From an uncultured Phycicoccus sp. (GTDB lineage: Bacteria > Actinomycetota > Actinomycetes > Actinomycetales > Dermatophilaceae): a DNA stretch of 64,000 nt. The translations under genes were made by a program, and so were the position numbers. Location: the NCBI RefSeq assembly GCF_947495705.1, contig NZ_CANLZR010000002.1:124001-188000 (forward strand), given 5' to 3'. The number at the start of each line of letters is the position of its first letter. The first letter of the stretch is position 1. Of the stretch, positions 8,684-16,737 are shown piece by piece. The notes below the pieces were generated by a model. That model did no database searches, was not told the DNA's origin, and worked only from the letters and a program-made list of their open reading frames with translations.

Positions 8684-9052
8684 TCAGCCCTCGGCGCTGC
8701 CCCGCAGGACGCGCAGGTGCCCCCGGCGGCCCATCTCACCGGCGAGCGGGCCAGGGTGCGGCGCCGGCTGGGACGGCCGGGGCCGGGCGGCCTCGCGCAC
8801 GGCGTCGGCGAGAGCCAGCAGGTCGTCGGGAGTCGGCTCGGGCTCGGGGAACTCGCTGGCGAGCCGCATGACCTCCCACCCGACCGGGGCGGTGAGCCGG
8901 GTCGCGTGCGCGGAGCACAGGTCGTAGGTGTGCGGCTCGGCGTACGTCGCGAGCGGGCCGAGCACGGCCGCCCGGTCCGAGTAGGCGTACGTGAGGGTCG
9001 CGACGGCCGGCTGACGACAGCCGGTCTTCGAGCATCTGCGCGACAGGTTCAC
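8684..9052 (-). CDS. DUF3499 protein (Rv3258c-like)
   Basis: The 122-residue protein has the DUF3499 pattern: an N-terminal RCSKTGC pair, a central AEPHTYDLCSAHATRL with a further Cys/His pair, and a variable acidic and proline-rich tail. The four Cys/His residues probably bind zinc. The family is confined to actinobacteria and has no known function, but it is almost always next to manB and the Rv3259-like gene, as here. The GTG at 9052 is chosen over a longer arginine-rich extension because the conserved NLSRRC begins there and a TAGGGT hexamer precedes it by seven bases. Confidence 0.85.
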   Translation of the reverse strand: MNLSRRCSKTGCRQPAVATLTYAYSDRAAVLGPLATYAEPHTYDLCSAHATRLTAPVGWEVMRLASEFPEPEPTPDDLLALADAVREAARPRPSQPAPHPGPLAGEMGRRGHLRVLRGSAEG

Positions 9053-9059
9053 GCCCACG

Positions 9060-9065
9060 ACCCTA
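9060..9065 (-). promoter_or_regulatory. -10 hexamer, leaderless start of the DUF3499 gene
   Basis: TAGGGT is seven bases before the GTG at 9052. It is back to back with the plus-strand hexamer at 9101, giving a compact divergent promoter of about 60 bp. Confidence 0.55.
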
Positions 9066-9100
9066 GACCGGCGCTCCCGGCGACCGGCGCAGGCACGCCG

Positions 9101-9106
9101 TAGCAT
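9101..9106 (+). promoter_or_regulatory. -10 hexamer, leaderless start of the Rv3259-like gene
   Basis: TAGCAT is followed by seven bases and a GTG at 9114. No ribosome-binding sequence is present. The hexamer overlaps an in-frame ATG at 9105, which is an argument against that ATG as the start. Confidence 0.5.
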
Positions 9107-9113
9107 GCGGGTC

Positions 9114-9533
9114 GTGACCGCGCGCCGACGAGACCGCCACGGCCGGGGGGTCCGCGGGCCGCTGGCCTGGCCGAGCGTCCCGGCGATGACCACGCGCCGC
9201 GCCCACTTCGACGACCTCGTGCTCGACGCCGCGGAGCGCCTCCGCCCCCATCTGGGGACGCGCTACGCCGCAACGGAGTTCGCGGTGCAGGAGGTGCCCC
9301 CCACCGACCCGGCGCCGTGGGAGGAGCAGGTCGCCCCACTCGGCCGCCTGCTGCGTGCCACGGCGACCCGCCCCGACCATGTGGTGGTCTACCGGCGCCC
9401 GGTGGAGGCCCGCGCCCAGGACGAGCAGGACCTGGCCGACATCGTCCGCGAGGTGGTCACCGAGCAGGTGGCGGCGCTGCTCGGGGTGCCGGCGCACGAG
9501 CTGGACCCGGACACCGAGCAGGACGGCCCCTGA
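9114..9533 (+). CDS. Metallopeptidase-like protein (Rv3259 family), probably inactive
   Basis: The 139-residue protein starts with the family's conserved RGPLAWPSVPAMTTRRAHFDD and continues with VVVYRRPVEARAQDEQDL, then VREVVTEQVAALLG. It belongs to the zincin-like 'metallopeptidase family' associated with whiB2 and DUF3499 in actinobacteria. The position where a zincin helix HExxH is expected reads REVVTEQ, so both histidines are missing and peptidase activity is doubtful. The GTG at 9114 is preferred because of the upstream TAGCAT. The ATG at 9105 is the alternative. It is convergent with the DUF5719 gene, whose stop lies 10 bp away. Confidence 0.8.
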   Translation: MTARRRDRHGRGVRGPLAWPSVPAMTTRRAHFDDLVLDAAERLRPHLGTRYAATEFAVQEVPPTDPAPWEEQVAPLGRLLRATATRPDHVVVYRRPVEARAQDEQDLADIVREVVTEQVAALLGVPAHELDPDTEQDGP

Positions 9534-9548
9534 CCCGCGGGCTCAGGG
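9528..9548. terminator. Candidate two-way terminator between convergent genes
   Basis: CCCTGACCC and GGCTCAGGG form a nine-base stem with one mismatch and a three-base loop. It spans the stop codons of the Rv3259-like gene and the DUF5719 gene, so it could serve both strands. Confidence 0.45.
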
Positions 9549-11018
9549 CAGCGGGAAGGCCCGGCTCACCGGTGAGGTGACGGCCACCGGCTCGAGCGGC
9601 ACGACCGACACGAGCACCTTGGCGCCGGTGCCGGAGGTCGAGACGACGCCTCCGCGCAGCGCGCCCGCGCCGGTGGTGCGCTGGACCCATACCGCGGACG
9701 CGCCCTCGAGGTCGATGTCGGTGGACCGTTCGGCGAGCAGGTCGACGACGCGGCCCCGTTCGTCGCCGTCGACGACGAGGGTGACCCGCGCGGTGCTCGC
9801 CCCGCCGGTGCTCACGAGGCGCAGCGTGCGCGCCACGCCCGCGGTGTCGGGCAGCGCCATCCCGCCGACCTCCTCGATGAGCGTGCTGGACCCGGACCAC
9901 CCGATGTCGCCGGGGCCCTCGGCGGCGCCGACCCGGCTGAGGACGGCCGCCGCGACGGGGACGTCGGAGCGGACGACGGCGGAGTACGTCCCGTCGGGCA
10001 CCTCGGGCAGGGCCAGCTCGCCCACCGCGTCGGCGCCGACCGACAGCACGGTGTCCTCGGTGGTGGCGACGGTGCCGGAGCGGTCGAGAAGGGTGACGCT
10101 GGCCACGGCCTCTTCCTCCCCCGGTGCGACGACCCGCAGCGTCGTCTCGCCGGCGACGACGACGGCCGGGATCACCTGGACGGTGGACGGCTCGGCCGTG
10201 GGGACGACGGTCTCGGCCCCCAGCGGGGTGCTGCCGTCGAGCCAGGTGTCGGTGAGGGTCGCGTGCAGCCCGCCCCCGTCGGCGACGACGTGCACCGCCG
10301 GCGCCGGCTCGGTGCCCGCGACGGCGTCGAGCAGGATCGTCGCCCGACCGCCCGGGGCCACGGTCACGGCCCGGCTGTCGCCGACCTGGCCGGTGGCTCC
10401 GTGGATGGTGACGTCGGCGGTGACCGGGTTGCCGCCGGGGTTGACCAGGACGAGCCGCTCCTGGCGGCCGGCGCCGTCGCCCCCGCCGAGGAGCCAGAGG
10501 TCGGACCCGGCCGACCGGCACGGGGTGGTGACGAGACCACGCAGGTCCTTCGTCGTGCTCACCCACTCCTGGGTGCCCGCGACGGCCGGGGCCAGCGCGC
10601 CCTGCGCGGTGAGCTCGACCGGCCCGCTGCGGGGCATCCGGGCCGAGTCCGAGCCCGGGCGCGTCGCGCCGAGCTCGGCGATGGGGGCGGACCCGGCCGA
10701 GAGCACCGCCGACCCGTCGCCGGTGGCGGGCACGGGCAGCAGCTCGGCGGGGCCGGTGGCGGCCGCGACCAGGCCGCCGACCGTGACGTCGTCGACGCCG
10801 CGGATGCCGCTCAGCTCGTTGCCGGGGCACATGGCGGCGACGCTCGTCGTGAGGCTCGTGGGGGCGGCGGCGGCCTCGGCCGCGCCAGTGGCCGCGGCGA
10901 GGTCGAAGGACACCGGGACGGTGCTCGCGCCCCACGCGAGCGCGGCCGCGGCGCCGGCGCCGACGACGACGCGGGTGACGCCCGGCAGGTACGGACGGAG
11001 CGGGGCGAGGCGGCTCAT
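9543..11018 (-). CDS. DUF5719 family secreted/anchored protein
   Basis: The 491-residue protein has an N-terminal signal-anchor (about 15-35, VVVGAGAAAALAWGASTVPV) and then a long extracytoplasmic stretch rich in beta-strand-like Val/Thr/Ala segments with immunoglobulin-like spacing, for example ERLVLVNPGGNPVTADVTI and RATILLDAV. There are few cysteines and no catalytic motif. It fits the DUF5719 family, which is uncharacterised and usually follows the large glycosyltransferase between whiB2 and manB. Its ATG overlaps the glycosyltransferase stop by four bases (ATGA), so the two are translationally coupled and probably work at the same site on the outer face of the membrane. Confidence 0.8.
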   Translation of the reverse strand: MSRLAPLRPYLPGVTRVVVGAGAAAALAWGASTVPVSFDLAAATGAAEAAAAPTSLTTSVAAMCPGNELSGIRGVDDVTVGGLVAAATGPAELLPVPATGDGSAVLSAGSAPIAELGATRPGSDSARMPRSGPVELTAQGALAPAVAGTQEWVSTTKDLRGLVTTPCRSAGSDLWLLGGGDGAGRQERLVLVNPGGNPVTADVTIHGATGQVGDSRAVTVAPGGRATILLDAVAGTEPAPAVHVVADGGGLHATLTDTWLDGSTPLGAETVVPTAEPSTVQVIPAVVVAGETTLRVVAPGEEEAVASVTLLDRSGTVATTEDTVLSVGADAVGELALPEVPDGTYSAVVRSDVPVAAAVLSRVGAAEGPGDIGWSGSSTLIEEVGGMALPDTAGVARTLRLVSTGGASTARVTLVVDGDERGRVVDLLAERSTDIDLEGASAVWVQRTTGAGALRGGVVSTSGTGAKVLVSVVPLEPVAVTSPVSRAFPLP

Positions 11019-14000
11019 CGCAGCGCCACCCGGGTCTCGCGCCGCCCGAACGGAACGGCGAGGAACGCGAGGACGGCGAGGCCGAGGCCCTGCCCCAGGT
11101 GCCACCAGCGGTCGGGGTCGACGAGGGTGACGGTGAGGGTGGCGGCGCCCTCGGGGAGCTCGTAGGTGGGTGACGTCGCGTCCTCGACCGCCTGCAGCAC
11201 CGTGCCGTCGACGGTGACGACCGCGTGCTCGGCCCAGCCCGCGGGCTCGGCCACGACGAGCCGGGCGCCCTCGGGTGCGTCGATGGTCGTCGTCGTCGCG
11301 GCGTGCATGCCCGTGGTCTCGACGAGGACCGACCGGTCGGGGGTCTCCATCCGCAGGCGGGGGGACGCGACGAGGGACTCGGCCCGCGCGCCGACCGGGC
11401 CCAGCCGCCAGAGCCGCCAGCCGTCGCGCGGCGAGATGCCCTGGAGCCCGTCGGTGGCGTCGAGGCGGCGGACGATCTCGGGGATCTGCTCGCCGCGGAT
11501 CGCGAGGAGGTCGGCGGCCGTGGCGTCGGCGAGCGAGGCGCTGCCGGGGACGGCGGCGAGCAGGTCGGTGACCTCGCCGGCGACGTCGCCGTCGGCCGCC
11601 GTGGCCCGCGGGAAGGGCCGCACGGCGGCAGCGTCCTCGCGCCCGACGAAGCGGTACGCCGCCCCGGCGTCACCGGGGACGACGAAGAGCGAACGCGTCG
11701 CGAAGGCACCGGAGGCCTGGTCGACCGCGACGGCGGGGCGGGGGTCGCGCCAGGCCGCGAGCCCGGTGCCGAGGGTGCCGACGACGACCCCGGCGACCGG
11801 TGCCAGCACGGCGGCCACCGCGAGGCCTGCGACGCCGCCGGCCGCGGCCCGGCGGCGGCCGGACCCGTGGTCGACGCGCAGGGCGTCGAGGCCGTGGACG
11901 AGTGCGACCACGAGCAGCAGCGCGACGGGGAGCAGCAGCATCCCGACCCAGGGCGTTATGGCGGCCCCGGCGCCGTCGACGCCGTCCGGGACGGTGCCCA
12001 GCCGGACGCGCGGCGCCGCGAGCGCGAGGGCGAGGAGGACCGGGAGGAGGAGTGCGAGCACCGTCGGCGCCCCGCGCCAGCGCCGGCCGCGGACGAGGCC
12101 GGCCACCCCGGCGACGACGAGCGGCAGGGTGGTCCACACGAGCGGGGACCCCGCTCCCCCGGTGTCGAGCAGCGCGATGCGCCAGGCGGCGGGCGCCTCA
12201 CCACCCCAGTCGGCGAGCCCGACTCCCGCGACGAGCGCGGGCCAGGCGGCCGGCCCGTCGCGCAGCACCCACGGGGCGAGGAGCGCGACCGGCGCCAGCG
12301 TCGCCACGAGGGCGTGCACCCGGCCACCGCGGCGGACCACGGCGGTGAGGAACGCGAGGACGACGGCGAGCGCGGCGAGGACGGGCGCGAAGGCACCGAG
12401 GACCACGACGGCCAGCGCGGTCGCGAAGGCGCTGGTGGCGGTGGAGCGGCGGGTGGCGATGAGCCACAGACCGGCGGCGATCGCAGGGAGGAGGACCGCG
12501 GCCACGGCCGCGCCGAGCCGGCCCTGGGCCACGCCCGCGACGACCGGGCCGGAGCACGCCCAGGCCACCGCGCCGAGGCAGCGCACCCAGCGCCGGGTGG
12601 CGACCACCCGCAGCGCGAGATAGGACGAGACGGCGGCGAGGGGCATCGCGAAGAGGACGAGGACCCCGACGACGAGGCCGGCGGGCGAGGCGGGGGCGGG
12701 CAGGAGCGGCAGGTGCTCGACGAGCCAGGCCGGCCCGGCGAGGAGCACGCTGTGCGGGCCCGCCGGGTCCGGGCCGCCGAGGCCGGGGCCGGACCAGCCG
12801 TCGCGCCAGGCGTGCCAGAGGGCGGAGGCGTCGGCGCGCGCCCCGACGAGCTCGCCGCCGGTGAGCCCGGACCCGAGGCCGGTGAGCACCCCCGCCCCGA
12901 GGGAGCGCCCCGCGGCGACGGCGACGGCGAGGGCGGCGACGACGGCGACGACCCCGGGGTGCCGGGCGACCTTGACGAACCACGAGCGCGGGTTGAGGTC
13001 GGAGACCTCGTCCCCGATGGGCGGTCGGGGCGGCACGAGGGCGTGGTGCACGGAGTCGCCCCAGCCGGTGAGGACGGCGCGCCGCGGCTCGAAGAGCATC
13101 GCGAGGTCGCGGCGGCGGACCTCGGGACGGCTGCGGGTGCGCCAGCGGGCGCGGCTGCCGCGGACCGGGTCCAGGGAGGTCAGGGCGGTGAGCTCGGCCC
13201 AGGCGGCGCGGGGCCGTTTGAGCAGCATGAGCCCGAGGGCCGCCGCGACCGAGGTGACCGCGATCCAGGCGGACAGGAACGGTGCGGACCACCAGGGCGC
13301 CCGCGCGAGCGCGACCCGGCGCGCGGCCCGCCGCCGGCCGGCGCTGGTGGCCGTGGCGACCGCGACCCCGGGCTCGGAGCGCACCCGCGAGCCCGCGACG
13401 ACGACGACGCGCCGCCCCCGCAGCTGGGCCCGCCAGCCGAGGTCGAGGTCGGCGCCGACGTCGCCGAAGCTCGTCTCCCAGCCGCGCAGCGCGACGAGCA
13501 GGTCACGCTCGATGAGCGACCCGGCCAGCGGCACGGCGAGGACGTCGGTGGTGGCGTCGTACTGGCCCTGGTCCGGCTCCCCGGGGACCGGGCGCGAGAG
13601 CAGCCGCCCGCCGCGGGTGGTGCGGATGGACAGGGCGCGCAGGCGGGTCGGCAGCTGGGCGTCAACGTGCTTGGGGCCGACGAGGCCCGTGGAGGGCGAC
13701 CGGCGCCAGGCGTCGACGAGCCGGACGAGGGCGGCCGGCTCGGGGCCGGTCCCCACCGGGAGGAACCAGACGAGGCCTACGCGGTCCTCGGGGCCGGGGT
13801 GGGCGAGGACCGCCCGGTACGTGGCCGCCCGGGCCGCGTGCCGCGGGTCGGACTCGACGACCGTGACGGGCACCCGGTGGCGGTCCCGGACGGCGGCGAC
13901 GAGGTCGGCGACCGTCAGGTCCCCGTCACCGTCGACACCCGCGAGGGTGCGCCCTCCGGTGCGGTCGACGACGAGGACGGCGTCCGGGACGAGGGTCTGG

Positions 14001-14134
14001 GCCAGGGCCGCCTCGAGCACCTCGGTGAGGCCCACCGGGTCCCGGCGGCTGATGACGACGGCCGTGACGAACGGGGCCACTGCGCCGACGGGGGTCGGGG
14101 CGGTGTCCGTGGGTCGGGTGGGAGCCAGCGTCAT
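11015..14134 (-). CDS. Large GT2 glycosyltransferase with membrane domain
   Basis: The 1039-residue protein begins with a cytosolic GT-A domain (about 20-260): VTAVVISRRDPVGLTEVLEA, AVLVVDRTGG, and a GWETSFGDVGADLDLGWR segment resembling the acceptor-site ED/D-xxR-W region. About a dozen hydrophobic segments follow (roughly 270-300 and 375-790), then an extracytoplasmic beta-rich domain (about 800-1000) and a final membrane helix. This resembles polyprenyl-linked cell-envelope glycosyltransferases. Donor and acceptor are unknown. It lies 31 bp after whiB2 on the same strand and overlaps DUF5719 downstream, so a whiB2-GT-DUF5719 operon is likely. Confidence 0.85.
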   Translation of the reverse strand: MTLAPTRPTDTAPTPVGAVAPFVTAVVISRRDPVGLTEVLEAALAQTLVPDAVLVVDRTGGRTLAGVDGDGDLTVADLVAAVRDRHRVPVTVVESDPRHAARAATYRAVLAHPGPEDRVGLVWFLPVGTGPEPAALVRLVDAWRRSPSTGLVGPKHVDAQLPTRLRALSIRTTRGGRLLSRPVPGEPDQGQYDATTDVLAVPLAGSLIERDLLVALRGWETSFGDVGADLDLGWRAQLRGRRVVVVAGSRVRSEPGVAVATATSAGRRRAARRVALARAPWWSAPFLSAWIAVTSVAAALGLMLLKRPRAAWAELTALTSLDPVRGSRARWRTRSRPEVRRRDLAMLFEPRRAVLTGWGDSVHHALVPPRPPIGDEVSDLNPRSWFVKVARHPGVVAVVAALAVAVAAGRSLGAGVLTGLGSGLTGGELVGARADASALWHAWRDGWSGPGLGGPDPAGPHSVLLAGPAWLVEHLPLLPAPASPAGLVVGVLVLFAMPLAAVSSYLALRVVATRRWVRCLGAVAWACSGPVVAGVAQGRLGAAVAAVLLPAIAAGLWLIATRRSTATSAFATALAVVVLGAFAPVLAALAVVLAFLTAVVRRGGRVHALVATLAPVALLAPWVLRDGPAAWPALVAGVGLADWGGEAPAAWRIALLDTGGAGSPLVWTTLPLVVAGVAGLVRGRRWRGAPTVLALLLPVLLALALAAPRVRLGTVPDGVDGAGAAITPWVGMLLLPVALLLVVALVHGLDALRVDHGSGRRRAAAGGVAGLAVAAVLAPVAGVVVGTLGTGLAAWRDPRPAVAVDQASGAFATRSLFVVPGDAGAAYRFVGREDAAAVRPFPRATAADGDVAGEVTDLLAAVPGSASLADATAADLLAIRGEQIPEIVRRLDATDGLQGISPRDGWRLWRLGPVGARAESLVASPRLRMETPDRSVLVETTGMHAATTTTIDAPEGARLVVAEPAGWAEHAVVTVDGTVLQAVEDATSPTYELPEGAATLTVTLVDPDRWWHLGQGLGLAVLAFLAVPFGRRETRVALR

Positions 14135-14165
14135 GCGAGGTGGGGACGGCGAGAGGACGGACCCC

Positions 14166-14441
14166 TCAGACCGCGCGCTTCTTCAGCTTGCGGCGCTCAC
14201 GCTCGGACAGCCCGCCCCAGATGCCGAAGCGCTCGTCGTTGCCCAGCGCATACTCCAGGCACTCGGCCCGGACCTCGCACGAGACGCAGACCTTCTTCGC
14301 CTCGCGGGTGGACCCACCCTTCTCGGGGAAGAACGCCTCGGGGTCCGTCTGCGCGCAGAGCGAGCGCTCCTGCCAGGAGAGCTCACCCTCCTCCGGCTCG
14401 ACGTCTCCGAGCAATCCCTCGACCAGAAACAGCTCTTGCAT
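14166..14441 (-). CDS. whiB2: WhiB2/WhmD-type iron-sulfur transcription factor
   Basis: This 91-residue protein has the four iron-sulfur ligands Cys29, Cys52, Cys55 and Cys61 (C-x22-C-x2-C-x5-C), the GIWGG turn (73-77) and the basic tail ERERRKLKKRAV that binds DNA together with the housekeeping sigma factor. The sequence and its position between fbiA and the rest of the manB neighbourhood point to the WhiB2/WhmD/WhiB group needed for septation in mycobacteria and streptomycetes. The ATG at 14441 has AGGAGG six bases upstream. The promoter contains a palindrome (see 14503-14532). Control of cell division genes is known for the family and is not shown here. Confidence 0.93.
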   Translation of the reverse strand: MQELFLVEGLLGDVEPEEGELSWQERSLCAQTDPEAFFPEKGGSTREAKKVCVSCEVRAECLEYALGNDERFGIWGGLSERERRKLKKRAV

Positions 14442-14502
14442 GATGCCTCCTCGACCCTCGACCCTCGTCCTCCGGCCGGTCCATCCGGAGTACATGCATG
14501 GA

Positions 14503-14532
14503 ATTACACGCGTGTCATGCCACGCTCGTCAA
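14503..14532 (-). promoter_or_regulatory. whiB2 promoter with ACACGCGTGT palindrome
   Basis: On the minus strand TTGACG (14532-14527) and TGTAAT (14508-14503) are 18 nt apart. The leader is about 55 nt. The ten-base palindrome ACACGCGTGT at 14506-14515 overlaps the -10 element, extended by TnA half-sites to TTACAC-GC-GTGTCA. A repressor bound there would block the promoter. Confidence 0.55.
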
Positions 14533-14689
14533 GCCGTTCGGTGTTATTGGTCGGATTTCTCGTTGTGGGCACCTCGTGGTACGGCCCGCCGAGGAGGGCC
14601 GGCGGGACGCCCGCACGGCCCCGCCGAGGGGCCCGCGGCGGTCGAGGCCGGGTTCGTCCGGGCCCGCCGGAGGCTGCAAGACTGCCGTC

Positions 14690-15664
14690 ATGCGGATCAC
14701 GGCCATCGCCGGGGGCGTCGGCGGAGCGCGGTTCGTCCGCGGCCTGCGCCACCACCTCGACACCACCCCCGACCTCGCCGACTCCGAGGTCACCGTCGTC
14801 GCCAACACCGGCGACGACATCACCCTGTTCGGGCTGCGGGTCTGCCCCGACGTCGACACCCTCCTCTACACCCTCGGCGGCGGCGTCGACGAGGGTCAGG
14901 GCTGGGGCCGGGCCGACGAGGGCGTCCGGGTGCAGGAGGAGCTGGCGGCCTACGGTGCCCAGCCGCAGTGGTTCCGGCTCGGTGACCGCGACCTCGGCAC
15001 GCACATCGCCCGGTCGCAGTGGCTCGGGCAGGGGCAGAGCCTGTCGCAGGTCACCGCCCGGCTCGCCCGGCGGTGGGGGCTGCCCGGCCGGCGCATCACC
15101 CTCCTGCCGATGACCGACACCCCCGTCGAGACCCATGTCGTCGTCGAGGACGGCGACGACGAGCGGGCGATCCATTTCCAGGAGTGGTGGGTTCGTCACC
15201 AGGCCGCCCTGCCGGCCCGACGGTTCGTCGTCGCCGGGCTCGAGCGCGCGCACCCGGCACCGGGGGTGCTCGACGCGATCCGGCAGGCCGACGTCGTCCT
15301 CCTGCCACCGAGCAACCCCGTCGTCTCGATCGGCATCGTCCTCGGGGTCCCGGGGGTCCGTGACGCCCTGCGCGGCACCGCCGCGCCGGTGGTCGGGGTC
15401 TCGCCGCTCATCTCGGGGCGCCCCGTGCGGGGCCACGCCGACGCCTGCCTGCGGGCCATCGGCGTCGAGCCGAGCGCGCAGGCGGTCGGTGGCCTCTACG
15501 AGGACTTCCTCGACGCCTGGCTCGTCGACCCCGCGGACGCCGGTGCGACGCTGCGGCGGGCGCGGGTCGAGGCCTTCGACGGGCCCTTGCTCATGAGCGA
15601 CGTCGAGGCCACCGGGCGGATCGCCGCGCACGCCCTGCGCCTGGCCACGGCCGTGTCCGCGTGA
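14690..15664 (+). CDS. fbiA: 2-phospho-L-lactate/phosphoenolpyruvate transferase (FbiA/CofD)
   Basis: The 324-residue enzyme joins the activated phospho-acid to FO to make (dehydro-)F420-0, the first committed step after FO synthesis. It is full length. Visible motifs are the N-terminal GGVGGARFVRGL nucleotide loop, NTGDDITLFGLRVCPDVDT, which forms part of the FO and metal site, LLPPSNPVVSIG, and the C-terminal SPLISGRPVRGHAD. The ATG at 14690 is used because the preceding in-frame residues are arginine-rich and unconserved. fbiB overlaps it by four bases (GTGA). The LLM-class oxidoreductase at 62552 is a likely user of the cofactor. FbiC and FbiD are not in this window. Confidence 0.94.
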   Translation: MRITAIAGGVGGARFVRGLRHHLDTTPDLADSEVTVVANTGDDITLFGLRVCPDVDTLLYTLGGGVDEGQGWGRADEGVRVQEELAAYGAQPQWFRLGDRDLGTHIARSQWLGQGQSLSQVTARLARRWGLPGRRITLLPMTDTPVETHVVVEDGDDERAIHFQEWWVRHQAALPARRFVVAGLERAHPAPGVLDAIRQADVVLLPPSNPVVSIGIVLGVPGVRDALRGTAAPVVGVSPLISGRPVRGHADACLRAIGVEPSAQAVGGLYEDFLDAWLVDPADAGATLRRARVEAFDGPLLMSDVEATGRIAAHALRLATAVSA

Positions 15665-16722
15665 CCGAGCCGGCGACGCCCGCGGTCCAGGTCTTGGCCC
15701 TCCACGGCCTCCCGGAGGTGCGCCCGGGCGACGACCTCGCCGCCCTGCTCGCCGACGCGCTGGAGCGCGACGGGCTCGCCCTCCGCCCCGGGGACTGCCT
15801 CGTCGTGTCGAGCAAGGTCGTGTCCAAGGCGGCCGGCCTCACCTGGGCCGGGGAGCGAGCGGGCGCCGTCGCGCACCACACCCGTCGCGTCGTCGCCGAG
15901 CGTCGCGGCACGGGCGGGGTCACCCGGGTCGTCGAGTCGGTGGCCGGGCCCGTGATGGCCGCGGCCGGGGTCGACGCCTCCAACACCGGCCCGGGCGGGG
16001 AGACGCTGCTGCTGCCCGACGACCCGGACGCCGAGGCCGCGGCGCTGCGGGCGGCGGTGCTCGAGCGGGCGGGGCGCACAGCGGACACGGCGGTCGGAGT
16101 CGTCCTCTCCGACACCGCGGGCCGGCCGTGGCGGGACGGCCTCACCGACTTCGCGCTCGGGTCCGCCGGGCTCGTCGTGCTCGAGGACCTGCGCGGCGGG
16201 ACGGACCACGACGGCCGCCCGCTCGCCGTCACCGCACGGGCCGTCGCCGACGAGGTGGCCGCCGCCGCCGACCTCGTGAAGGGCAAGGCCGACGGCGTGC
16301 CGGCCGCGCTCGTCCGCGGCCTGCCGGCGGCCTGGTTCGCCTCCGACGCGGACGGCGCCCGCTCGCTGGTCCGGGTCGGCCGGGGCGACTGGTTCGCCAG
16401 CGGCCACGTCGAGGCCCTCCGCGCCGCGCTCGGCGTCGGGGCGGGGACGCGGGACTCCGAGGAGCTCGGCATCCGCTCTGTCGCACCCGAACCCCTGGGC
16501 GAGCGGGTGGGGCGGGTGGTCGCGCTCGCGCTGCACGACGTGCCCGACGGGTCCGCCGACGTGGCGGTGGCCGACGACCACGCCGAGGTGGTGCTCGCCG
16601 CGGCGGACCCCTACGACCTGGGCCGCCTGGTCGTCCGCACCGAGGTGGCCGCCGCGTCCGAGGACCTGCGCGCCGAGCACACGGCCCGCAGCGTCGGCGC
16701 CGTCACCCTCCGCCTCACCTGA
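15661..16722 (+). CDS. fbiB: Coenzyme F420:L-glutamate ligase, CofE-like FbiB without reductase domain
   Basis: The 353-residue protein adds glutamates to F420-0. The CofE domain (about 1-250) is clear: LHGLPEVRPGDDLAALLADA, VVSSKVVSKAAG, GVDASNTGPGGETLLLP and VVLSDTAGRPWRDGLTDFALG. Mycobacterial FbiB is about 450 residues because a C-terminal FMN/nitroreductase-like domain also reduces dehydro-F420-0. Here only about 100 residues follow and they end in a short beta-strand tail (VGAVTLRL), with no FMN-binding pattern. The reduction step must be done by another protein. The gene overlaps fbiA by GTGA and runs convergently towards the glycosylase gene, with 15 bp between them. Confidence 0.9.
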   Translation: MTEPATPAVQVLALHGLPEVRPGDDLAALLADALERDGLALRPGDCLVVSSKVVSKAAGLTWAGERAGAVAHHTRRVVAERRGTGGVTRVVESVAGPVMAAAGVDASNTGPGGETLLLPDDPDAEAAALRAAVLERAGRTADTAVGVVLSDTAGRPWRDGLTDFALGSAGLVVLEDLRGGTDHDGRPLAVTARAVADEVAAAADLVKGKADGVPAALVRGLPAAWFASDADGARSLVRVGRGDWFASGHVEALRAALGVGAGTRDSEELGIRSVAPEPLGERVGRVVALALHDVPDGSADVAVADDHAEVVLAAADPYDLGRLVVRTEVAAASEDLRAEHTARSVGAVTLRLT

Positions 16723-16737
16723 TCTCGCGCGCACCGG

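Noticed and set aside
14504-14517. Canonical BldD box at whiB2
   Set aside because: Half-sites are similar but separated by two bases instead of one, so it does not meet the published consensus.
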